DNA from: Nostoc cf. commune SO-36
GTDB taxonomy: Bacteria; Cyanobacteriota; Cyanobacteriia; Cyanobacteriales; Nostocaceae
Direction: 5' to 3'
Assembly (NCBI RefSeq): GCF_023734775.1
Contig: NZ_AP025732.1
Coordinates: 744,001 to 808,000, forward strand
Length of the DNA: 64,000 nt
Shown one piece after another: positions 56,679 through 64,000 of the stretch (position 1 is the stretch's first letter; the number at the start of each line of letters is the position of its first letter). A program made the translations under genes and the position numbers. Below the pieces are notes generated by a model. That model was not told the DNA's origin and did no database searches. It worked only from the letters and a program-made list of their open reading frames with translations.

Positions 56679-56974
56679 GTAATTACATTATTGCACCATC
56701 TGCAAGTCGAGATTTAAACGAAATTGCTGATTACTTTCTCACAAGAAATTTAGAAGTAGGAGAAAAGTTATTTAGAGAATTTAATAAAAAGTGCGAAAGT
56801 TTAGCAAATTTTCCCAAAATGGGACGCAGTTATGCTCATATTAGAGCGTCAATGCGTGGTTTACCTCTAGATGGGTATGTAATTCTTTATCAAGTTCTTG
56901 ATGACGGGATAGAAATTTTGCGTGTGGTGAGTGGTAATCGAAATTTGGAGTCTTTGTTTGAGAATGAAGAATAA
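56675..56974 (+). CDS. ParE/RelE-type toxin
   Basis: A 99-residue toxin fold protein: YIIAPSASRDLNEIADYFLTRNLEVGEKLFREF, then FPKMGRSYAHIRASMRGLPLDGYVILYQVLDDGIEILRVVSGNRNL. The pattern (PSASRDLNEI, R...P...YVILYQV, IEILRVV) fits ParE/RelE superfamily toxins, which act on gyrase or ribosome-bound mRNA. Which of these it does cannot be told. It is intact. Confidence 0.9.
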   Translation: MSNYIIAPSASRDLNEIADYFLTRNLEVGEKLFREFNKKCESLANFPKMGRSYAHIRASMRGLPLDGYVILYQVLDDGIEILRVVSGNRNLESLFENEE

Positions 56975-56994
56975 ATTTTTAAGTTTAAGTTTTG

Positions 56995-57074
56995 GTAGGG
57001 TGCGTTATAAACTTTAGTTTTAACGTACCGAAAATTTAGGATGCTGCGTTAGCCTTCGGCATAATACACCCTAC
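56995..57074. repeat. Inverted repeat GTAGGGTGCGTTA
   Basis: GTAGGGTGCGTTAT at the left mirrors ATAATACACCCTAC at the right. A widespread cyanobacterial palindromic element, sitting between the toxin gene and hsdS. Confidence 0.7.
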
Positions 57075-57142
57075 AAAACTACCTTTCTTCAAAGCAACCT
57101 AGTAATAAAGAGATTAATTAAAAATAAAATATTTAAATATTT

Positions 57143-58429
57143 ATGAAAAAAACACAATTAACTCAGACAATCAAAATCAAAGATTTAGGAAAAGTTATCA
57201 CAGGCACAACACCACCAACAGTTAATCAACAATATTTTGGGGGTAAGTATCTTTTTATAAAACCTTCTGATATTACGGAAGATCAAAGATATATTTTTGA
57301 TACTGAAATCACATTATCTGATGCAGGATATGAATATCAAAAACTCAAGGTACTACCTAAAAATTCTATATCCGTTGTTTGTATTGGCACAATTGGTAAG
57401 AAGATGTGCCTCACAAGTCAAACGTGTTTTACCAACCAGCAACTAAACAGTATTGTGGTCAACAAATCTAAGTATGACCCACTTTATATATATTATTTGA
57501 TGCGAAAGTATGTCCCTTATCTTAAACAATTAAATGCTGGCTCGACATCTGGACGCGAAAATGTAAATAAAAGTAGTTTTGAAAATATTGAAATACAAGT
57601 TCATGAACTCCCCACGCAGAAGAAAATCGCTGGCATACTCTCAGCGTATGATGACCTAATAGAAAACAACACAAGACGCATCAAAATATTAGAAGAAATG
57701 GCACAAACCCTCTACCATGAGTGGTTTGTCAAATTCCGCTTCCCTGGTCATGAACACACCAAAATGGTTGATTCTGAATTGGGGCTAATCCCTGAAGGGT
57801 GGGAGGTAAAACAACTATCAGAAGTTTGTCAACGTATTACTGATGGTTCTCACTGGAGTCCTAAGTCAGTTGATAAAGGATACCCAATGGCATCTGTAAA
57901 AGATATGTCTACTTGGGGACTCAATGTTGAATCATGTAGAAAAATTTCTCAACATGATTATGAGAAGTTAGTCCGTAATGATTGTAAACCCTTAAAAAAT
58001 GACATTCTAATTGCTAAAGATGGTAATACCTATCTAAAGCATATGTTTGTTGTCGAAAAAGAAATAGACCTAGTTATTTTATCTTCTATAGCGATTGTCA
58101 GACCAAATCTTGATAATATACTTCCCTATATATTAGTTTTTCATTTATTAGATCCTCCAGTTAAATCTAGATTAAAAAACTATGTATCAGGTGCAGCGAT
58201 ACCCAGAATTATTTTAAAAGATTTTGCAAAATTTCCTGTAGTTGTACCATCTATAGATATTCAACATAAATTCTTTAATATTGCAGAAGCAATGATTAAA
58301 AATTGCCATTGTTTAATTGCTAAAAATCACAATCTCCGCCAAACCCGCGATTTACTCCTCCCCAAACTCATCTCAGGAGAAATCGACGTAGAACACCTAG
58401 AAATCACCACAGAAGATATAGCTGCTTAA
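57143..58429 (+). CDS. hsdS: Type I restriction-modification system, specificity subunit
   Basis: A 428-residue HsdS with two target-recognition domains (about 8-170 and 215-390) separated by conserved helical spacers. The first spacer ends in LPTQKKIAGILSAYDDLIENNTRRIKILEEMAQTLYHEWFVKFRFPGHE. GLIPEGWEVKQLSEV then opens the second domain, and LRQTRDLLLPKLISGEID closes the protein. It defines a bipartite recognition sequence that cannot be read from the protein. The gene appears intact. Confidence 0.93.
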   Translation: MKKTQLTQTIKIKDLGKVITGTTPPTVNQQYFGGKYLFIKPSDITEDQRYIFDTEITLSDAGYEYQKLKVLPKNSISVVCIGTIGKKMCLTSQTCFTNQQLNSIVVNKSKYDPLYIYYLMRKYVPYLKQLNAGSTSGRENVNKSSFENIEIQVHELPTQKKIAGILSAYDDLIENNTRRIKILEEMAQTLYHEWFVKFRFPGHEHTKMVDSELGLIPEGWEVKQLSEVCQRITDGSHWSPKSVDKGYPMASVKDMSTWGLNVESCRKISQHDYEKLVRNDCKPLKNDILIAKDGNTYLKHMFVVEKEIDLVILSSIAIVRPNLDNILPYILVFHLLDPPVKSRLKNYVSGAAIPRIILKDFAKFPVVVPSIDIQHKFFNIAEAMIKNCHCLIAKNHNLRQTRDLLLPKLISGEIDVEHLEITTEDIAA

Positions 58430-58444
58430 ACAATTACAAACTTA

Positions 58445-58699
58445 ATGATGATGAAATTGGAACTATATCAGTACGTTGCTCTGTGTCGTGATTGCCCAGA
58501 ATACAACCTCAAACAGGGTGATGTCGCCATGCTAATTGATTATGTGACTCATCCAAGCGGTGGTGAAGATGGCTATATATTAGAAGTGTTCAACGCAGCA
58601 GGTGACTCTATCGCTATTTTTACTGTTCCTATGTCAGCAGTAGCAAAAATGCCCAGCGATGCAGTGCTAGCTATTCGCCCATTAGCAGAGTTAAAATAG
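58445..58699 (+). CDS. DUF4926 protein
   Basis: An 84-residue protein: MKLELYQYVALCRDCPEYNLKQGDVAMLIDYVTHPSGGEDGYILEVFNAAG, split here only by my wording, is the DUF4926 pattern of short beta-strands with LKxGDxGxVV-like and GYxLEVF motifs. It is often found near toxin-antitoxin or DUF6883-type genes; the function is unknown. It starts 15 bp after hsdS. The first Met pair (MMMKLE) leaves the exact start open by two codons. Confidence 0.8.
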   Translation: MMMKLELYQYVALCRDCPEYNLKQGDVAMLIDYVTHPSGGEDGYILEVFNAAGDSIAIFTVPMSAVAKMPSDAVLAIRPLAELK

Positions 58700-58702
58700 T
58701 CA

Positions 58703-58941
58703 CCCTATAAAGCTATAGCTTATGCTGCATGGCGGGTAGAAGAAATTGAAGTACCCCTTGCTTGGGCATGAAAATTTTATTTGATATGAATCTTTCTCCT
58801 GACTGGGTTCTAGTCTTAGAAAATGCGGGATTTGAAGCTGTCCACTGGTCAACAATTGGTAATCTAGATTTTGGTACACTGTTGGCAATGACTTAAGCTG
58901 ATGCACTAAGTGTAATTCAAGTGCGATCGCAAATCTTTTGA
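58703..58941 (+). pseudogene. Remnant of a DUF433-DUF5615 toxin-antitoxin pair
   Basis: The end of a DUF433 antitoxin (SPYKAIAYAAWRVEEIEVPLA) runs to a TGA that overlaps the next ATG (58768) in ATGA form. Then a DUF5615 PIN-like toxin starts MKILFDMNLSPDWVLVLENAGFEAVHWSTIGN, jumps straight to LDFGTLLAMT, hits a TAA, and continues in frame as ADALSVIQVRSQIF. About 25 residues around the catalytic THD are deleted and CAA has become TAA. Both genes are dead. Confidence 0.75.
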
Positions 58942-59035
58942 TCTCGATGTCTGAGCAATCTTTTTCAAGATTGCGTTAAAAATGACAACCAAAGGCAATT
59001 TGGTATAAGCAACAGATACATAGAAATCGTATTGA

Positions 59036-59287
59036 GGTACTCCAAAGTCGTATTGAGGTACTTCAAAGTCGTGTTGAGGTACTTCAAAGTCGTATTGAGG
59101 TACTCCAAAGTCGTGTTGAAGTACTTCAAAGTCGTATTGAGGTACTTCAAAGTCGTATTGAGGTACTTCAAAGTCGTATTGAGGTACTTCAAAGTCGTAT
59201 TGAGGTACTTCAAAGTCGTATTGAGGTACTTCAAAGTCGTATTGAGGTACTCCAAAGTCGTGTTGAGGTACTCCAAAGTCGTGTTGA
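59036..59287. repeat. 21-bp minisatellite, 12 copies
   Basis: Twelve full units of GGTACT(T/C)CAAAGTCGT(A/G)TTGA with partial copies at both edges. The array ends 137 bp before the hsdR ATG. The open frames through it (Tyr-Phe-Lys-Val-Val-Leu-Arg heptads and others) are by-products of the period. It is not a CRISPR array. Confidence 0.95.
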
Positions 59288-59423
59288 GGTACTTCAAACT
59301 TTGTCACACTGCAATCAACCTGTGTAGATTGGGTTGAGGCTTTGCGTCTACGTTCCTTAACCCTATCAATTCCCAACGCTGAACTTTTGAGTTAAAAATG
59401 GAGTAAATCGATACTCCATACCT

Positions 59424-62400
59424 ATGCATCCACCTCACCCAGACTCAGAAGCAGCGTTAGAGAATGCCACCATTAAGCTATTCTCTCAACTGCAATGGCA
59501 AACAAGCAACTGTTACGATGAAACCTTTGGTACAAACAGCACACTGGGTAGAGAAACAAAGGGTGAGGTAGTTTTAATTCCCAAATTGCAATCAGCTATA
59601 CAAAACTTAAACCCTGACTTACCCACCGAAGCAATCCAACTGGCCATTGAAGAATTAACTCGTGACAGAAGCACGTTGAGTTTAGCTAATGCGAATGCAG
59701 AAATTTATCAACTCCTCAAAGATGGGGTAAAAGTCAGTTTTAAAAATGATGACGGTGAAGAACAAACAGAAACAGTCAAAGTCATTGACTGGAATCACCC
59801 AGAAAATAATAACTTTTTTCTCGCGTCTCAATTCTGGGTGACAGGAGAAATTTACACCAGAAGAACAGACTTAATTGGGTTTATCAATGGTTTACCTTTA
59901 GTCTTCATTGAACTTAAAGCACATCACCAACGCTTAGAACTTGCCTATAAAAACAATCTCACAGATTACAAGCAAACTATTCCTCAACTATTCTGGTACA
60001 ACGCATTTATCATCCTCTCTAATGGCATAAAAAGTCGCATTGGTAGCTTAACTGCCAAATGGGAACATTTCGCTGAGTGGAAGAAAATAAATTCTGAAGG
60101 AGAAGAAGGGATAATTTCTCTAGACACCATTATTAGAGGTACTTGTGAACCTACTAGATTACTAGATTTAGTTGAAAATTTTATTTTCTTTTACGCTGCT
60201 AAAGGTAGTTTAGTTAAAATCGTTGCCAAAAATCATCAATATTTAGGTGTTAACCAAGCAGTTACCGCAGTAAAGGAAATCAAAACCAACCAAGGCAGAT
60301 TAGGAGTATTTTGGCATACCCAAGGTAGCGGTAAAAGTTATTCAATGGTCTTCTTCTCCCAAAAAGTGGTGCGAAAACTCTATGGGAACTGGACATTTGT
60401 GATTATCACCGACAGAGAAGACTTAGACGAACAAATCTACAAAAACTTTGCATACGCTGGTGCTGTGACAGAAATCGAAAAAAATGTCCGCGCCAGTTGT
60501 GGAGAACACCTTAAACAACTCCTGCAAGAAGATCATCGCTACATCTTCACGATGATTCAAAAATTCCGCACCGATAAAGGCGGAACCTATCCCCAACTTT
60601 CTGATAGATCAGATATTATCGTCATTGCTGATGAGGCACACCGCAGTCAGTATGACACATTCGCGCTCAACATGAGAAATGCTTTACCCCATGCAGCATT
60701 CATTGGTTTCACTGGTACACCTCTAATGTTAGGAGAACAAGAAACCAAAAAAACTTTTGGTAATTACATCAGCATTTATAATTTCCGGCAATCAATAGAA
60801 GATAGCGCCACAGTTCCCCTCTACTATGAAAACAGAATTCCTGAATTGCAACTTACTAATGATGCACTTAATGAAGATATAGCAGAAATCATCGAATCAG
60901 CAACAATAGATGAGGAAGAAGAGAAGAAACTAGAAAGACAATGCGCCAGAGAATATCAATTAATTACCAGAGATGACCGATTAGAGAAAATTGCTCAAGA
61001 TATTGTCACCCACTTACTGGGTAGAGGATACCAGGGTAAAGCAATGATTGTTAGCATTGACAGATTTACTGCTGTCAAAATGTACAATAAAGTCCAGCAC
61101 CACTGGCAACAACACCTCCAGCAGTTTAAAAATCAACTTGCTCAATCTAATTTAAGCGAATTTGAACAAAAAAAATTATCAGTCACAATTAAATATATGG
61201 AAAAAACAGATATGGCAGTAGTCATATCTCAGTCTCAAAACGAAGTAGAAGCATTTCAGAAAAAAGAATTAGACATTACGCCTCACCGCCAGAGGTTAGT
61301 GAGTGAATCTCCCCCACTGGATGAAAAATTCAAAGATCCATCTCATCCCCTACGCATTATATTTGTCTGCGCTATGTGGATGACTGGATTTGATGTCCCC
61401 AGTTGTTCCACCATTTACTTAGACAAACCGATGAAGAACCATAGTCTCATGCAAACCATTGCCAGAGCAAATCGTGTTTTCCCAGGTAAAGTCAATGGTT
61501 TAATTGTTGATTACATTGGTGTCTTTCGAGATTTACAGAAAGCACTAGCTATTTACAGCACTTCCGGCAGCTATGAGGTACATCCTCAAAGCTAAAAGCT
61601 ATGTTAGGAGAGAGGCAATAAGAAAAACTGTATTGCATAATACCGGGAAGCGCTGTATGGTTCCGCATCTGGTGGTGGGATTAAAGAAGAAGATACCCCA
61701 GTTAAAGCAAAAACAGCTTTAGTGGCACAATTGAGAGAAGCGATCGCTCAAACCACAACATTCTGTACGCAAAAAGGTATTGATTTTGCTGTACTGGAGT
61801 CAGCACAAGGTTTTGTACGCACCAAATTTTGGGCAGATGCAGTGGAATGCATCATTATTAATGATGATGTCAAAAAAACTTATCTTTCCCTAGCAGGTAA
61901 CGTTAACAAACTCTACAAAGCTATCCTCCCAGATCCTACTGCTAATGAATTTACCGCTATTAATGCTCACTTGCAGACAATCAAAGACCAAATTCTGGCA
62001 GAAGTACCAGAAGTTGATGTGTCCGAAGTGATAGAACAAGTAGAGGAACTGTTGGATCTGTCCATCACTGCTGGAGAGTTTGTCATCACAAAATCCCACA
62101 GTCAACGCATCGACTTAAGCCAAATCGACTTTGTAGCGTTGAAAAATAAATTTGCTAGTACTGACTACCAGAGAACAGAGACAGAAAAACTCAAAATTGC
62201 GATCGCGCAAAAACTCCAGCAGATGGTGAGGTTAAATAAAACTCGCATCAACTACCTGGACAAATTTCAGCAGATGATAGCAGAATACAATGCTGACTCA
62301 CGTAATGTGCAGATATTCTTCAATGATTTGATTAACTTTGCTCAAGAATTGGGTGTTGAAGATAAAAGAGCGATCGCGCAAAATCTGATTGAAGAAGAAT

Positions 62401-62693
62401 TAGCAATTTTTGACTTACTGACTAAACCAGAAATTAAACTGACTAAGCAAGAAGAACAAGAAGTCAAACAAGTTGCCAAAGAATTACTGAAAACTCTCAA
62501 ACAAGAGAAATTAGTTTTGGATTGGAAGAAGAGACAGCAAACCAGAGCATCGGTGGAAGTGGCAATTAAGGATAATTTGGATAAGTTACCCCAAAGTTAT
62601 TCTGATGAGCTATATGAACAGAAATGTCAAGAAGTTTATCAACATATTTATGAGAATTATTCTGGGCCAGGGAGTATTTATGATGCTGGTTGA
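59424..62693 (+). pseudogene. hsdR: Type I restriction endonuclease subunit, disrupted by a MITE
   Basis: Without the insertion this is one frame of 1,055 residues, the normal HsdR size. The N-terminal nuclease domain has FVTGEIYTRRTDLIGF-like and LPLVFIELKAH (D..ExK). The helicase motor has HTQGSGKSYSM (Walker A), IADEAHRSQYD (motif II) and GFTGTPLM (III), and the C-terminal domain starts after YGSASGGGIKEEDTPVKAK. At 61556-61655 a 100-bp element plus a 2-bp target copy splits the codons of IYGS and adds a TAA (61593). The frame is kept but the protein stops at residue 723, so DNA cleavage is probably lost. Confidence 0.9.
61556..61655. mobile_element. 100-bp MITE inside hsdR, TA target duplication
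   Basis: Ends CAGCACTTCCGG and CCGGGAAGCGCTG are imperfect inverted repeats, and TA is present on both outer sides (61554-61555 and 61656-61657). Removing the 100 bp and one TA gives ATTTATGGTTCC (Ile-Tyr-Gly-Ser), the expected HsdR sequence. The TA duplication fits mobilisation by an IS630/mariner-type transposase elsewhere in the genome. Confidence 0.88.
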
Positions 62694-62753
62694 ATGTTAC
62701 CCCAGTTTTACCCCAGTTCTTTACCCAAACTACCCAAAATTACCTCAAAAAGA

Positions 62754-62782
62754 TTGTAAGGCTCTCCAAACAAGCCTTACAA
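62754..62782. terminator. Hairpin TTGTAAGGCT...AGCCTTACAA
   Basis: A ten-bp perfect stem with a nine-base loop, then AACTCCC on the plus strand or TCTTTTTGAGG on the minus strand. It can terminate either the hsdR transcript or the tRNA-side transcript. Confidence 0.7.
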
Positions 62783-62790
62783 CTCCCATT

Positions 62791-62811
62791 AAAAAAGGGC
62801 TTCAAAGCCCT
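62791..62811 (-). terminator. Terminator of the tRNA-Cys gene
   Basis: On the minus strand AGGGCTT-TG-AAGCCCT is followed by TTTTTT. It lies just downstream of the 3' half of the tRNA and shows that this side of the att site is the original chromosome. Confidence 0.8.
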
Positions 62812-62832
62812 GTAATGCTTATATTTATTAAA

Positions 62833-62876
62833 AGGCGGCACCCGGATTTGAACCGGGGGTGGAGGTTTTGCAGACC
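62833..62876 (-). pseudogene. 3' half of tRNA-Cys (GCA), element attachment site
   Basis: The minus strand reads GGTCTGCAAAACCTC, then a CCCGG/CCGGG T arm with loop TTCAAAT, and TGCCGCC, the 3' acceptor strand. This is tRNA-Cys from about position 29 to 73. The 5' side is replaced: no GGCGGCA strand is present and the base pairs 27-43 and 28-42 fail. It is therefore not a functional gene as it stands, but the repeated core left by site-specific integration. Confidence 0.8.
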
Positions 62877-62997
62877 GGTAGCTTCGCACCTTTTGGTAGC
62901 TTAAGCGCCTTTGTGGTCAATAATCCAACCAAACACCCTTGACTTTGAATATCAAAATGAATATCATCATAGGGAGATAGAGGTTAAGGATATTCAG

Positions 62998-64000
62998 ATG
63001 GGAACAGCCAAGACAGCTAGGACAGCCAGGGGTAATGTAGGTGTTGAGGAGTTCAGGGGCAAGCTAAGGCTCCGATTACCTCGGTCGGTAACACCACTGG
63101 GTAAACAGGTATTCATCAGTACTGGGCTTGATGCCAATGAGCTTAATCGCCGCAGAGTGGATTCAGTAGCCAACTGGATAGAAGAAGAGATAATCACAGG
63201 GCAACTTGACCCAACCCTTGAGCGCTACAAAGAGAAACTAGAGTGCTACAGGAAACCTCAGTTAACCCTGGTTAGCCCCAGGACACCTCAGACTGACCTA
63301 ATGGGGCTATGGGAGCAATACTGTGCATATATGAAGCCACAGCTAGCATCTACTACTTATAGGCGCGACTATGCCAGAAAGTACACTAATCATATTAAAG
63401 GGCTACCGACAAAGGACTTAACCCAGGCGATCGCTATCAGAGATCATCTGTTAACCCAACTGTCCCCTAATGCTGCCAAGAGAGTATTAACTTACCTAGC
63501 GGCTTGCTGTAAATGGGCTATGGGGTCAGGGCTGGCTAAGGACAACCCATTTGCCGGGATGTCAGAGGATATCAAGCTACCAAAGCATGATTCAGATGCC
63601 ATTGACCCTTTCAGTAAGGCAGAAATGAATATTATTATCAAAGCATTTGAGGACACCAGAGCGCACTATGCCCCATTTGTTAAGTTCTTATTCTGGACTG
63701 GCTGTAGAACTGGGGAAGCGATCGCCCTACAGTGGAAACATATCAACCCTGAATGCACCCAGATTAACTTCTGTGAATCCTATGATAGCCAGCTAAATAT
63801 TAGGAAGGGGACTAAGACTGGTAAGGCTAGAAAGTTCCCTTGTAACAGTAAACTTAATAATCTCTTAATGTCCATTAGACCCCAAGATGTCGATCTAGAA
63901 TCCCAGGTATTCACTAGTCCCACTGGGGGAATAATCAGCAATACCAGATTCTCTACTCAGGTTTGGAAGGGTGGTAGGACAAGTAATAAAAACTACAATG
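62998..64000 (+). CDS. Tyrosine-type recombinase/integrase, C-terminus outside the window
   Basis: An open frame of 334 codons to the edge. The N-terminal part (GVEEFRGKLRLRLPRSV, VFISTGLDANELNRRRVD) is an arm-binding domain. LMGLWEQYCAYMKPQLASTTYRRDYARKYTNHIKGLP is the core-binding SAM-like domain, and FVKFLFWTGCRTGEAIALQWKHINPE holds the first catalytic Arg. The remaining R-H-R-Y residues lie beyond the window. It starts 122 bp from the half tRNA-Cys. The high use of AGG for Arg differs from the neighbouring genes and supports foreign origin. Confidence 0.92.
   Translation, partial: MGTAKTARTARGNVGVEEFRGKLRLRLPRSVTPLGKQVFISTGLDANELNRRRVDSVANWIEEEIITGQLDPTLERYKEKLECYRKPQLTLVSPRTPQTDLMGLWEQYCAYMKPQLASTTYRRDYARKYTNHIKGLPTKDLTQAIAIRDHLLTQLSPNAAKRVLTYLAACCKWAMGSGLAKDNPFAGMSEDIKLPKHDSDAIDPFSKAEMNIIIKAFEDTRAHYAPFVKFLFWTGCRTGEAIALQWKHINPECTQINFCESYDSQLNIRKGTKTGKARKFPCNSKLNNLLMSIRPQDVDLESQVFTSPTGGIISNTRFSTQVWKGGRTSNKNYN

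Noticed and set aside
59036..59287. CRISPR array
   Set aside because: Units are contiguous 21-bp tandem copies with no unique spacers and no cas genes nearby. The same holds for 958-1188 and 23481-23669.
58906..59376. Long heptad-repeat proteins in several frames over the 21-bp array
   Set aside because: They arise on both strands because the period is a multiple of three; no ribosome-binding sites and no non-repeat domain.
59424..62693. Two separate restriction genes
   Set aside because: Both parts are in the same frame and rejoin exactly when the 102 bp are removed, so they are one hsdR.
62833..62900. Intact tRNA-Cys gene
   Set aside because: Only positions from about 29 onward match; the 5' acceptor, D arm and half of the anticodon stem are missing.
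62998..64000. Prophage
   Set aside because: Only an integrase is visible; no phage structural genes in the window, so only an integrative element can be claimed.

Overview
The window reads as chromosomal DNA of a filamentous, probably heterocyst-forming cyanobacterium of the Nostoc/Anabaena group. The evidence is the dense scatter of the HIP1 octamer GCGATCGC, heptanucleotide short tandem repeats (GGGGCAT, CACTCCC), a rubisco activase with a RbcS-like tail, NDH-1 subunit H, a Ycf66 family gene and many small inverted-repeat elements of the kind that crowd Nostoc genomes. The species cannot be fixed from the sequence.

Layout. 0-10 kb: two tandem VTT/DedA membrane proteins, a glycosyltransferase, a secreted DUF2252 protein, a copper radical oxidase followed by a Tat-exported protein, an MDR reductase and a frameshifted collagen-like exoprotein. 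10-24 kb: decayed ABC-transporter pieces, Ycf66, gnd, a zinc-ribbon Ser/Thr kinase, a Ca2+/H+ antiporter, a GH57/DUF3536 enzyme, a VapBC remnant, an HNH protein and a sugar-modification pair (Gfo/Idh/MocA dehydrogenase plus GT14 transferase). 24-35 kb: rubisco activase, Uma2, trmFO, an Rrf2 regulator, a pentapeptide-repeat protein, small membrane proteins, argD and a K+ channel. 35-43 kb: a two-gene locus of a P-loop ATPase and a giant nSTAND-TPR-WD40 protein, the best candidate for an uncharacterised signalling or conflict system. 43-54 kb: exbB-like, rsmH, ndhH, trhO, tRNA-Ala, an acyltransferase and a D-lactate dehydrogenase. 54-63 kb: a type I restriction-modification locus with a ParDE/RelBE-type toxin-antitoxin pair between hsdM and hsdS, a second rotted toxin-antitoxin pair, and an hsdR split by a 100-bp miniature element. 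62.8-64 kb: the 3' half of a tRNA-Cys gene beside a tyrosine integrase, which marks the edge of an integrative element that continues out of the window.

Three themes run through it. First, seven one-base indels break five otherwise well preserved genes (collagen-like, ycf66, gnd, ATPase, nSTAND) between 8.9 and 38.9 kb; this suggests either sequence error or recent gene decay. Second, three unrelated minisatellites share an exact 21-bp period, and each lies 10-165 bp upstream of a gene start. Third, miniature transposable elements with TA target duplications recur; one has inactivated hsdR and another contains a nested repeat module.
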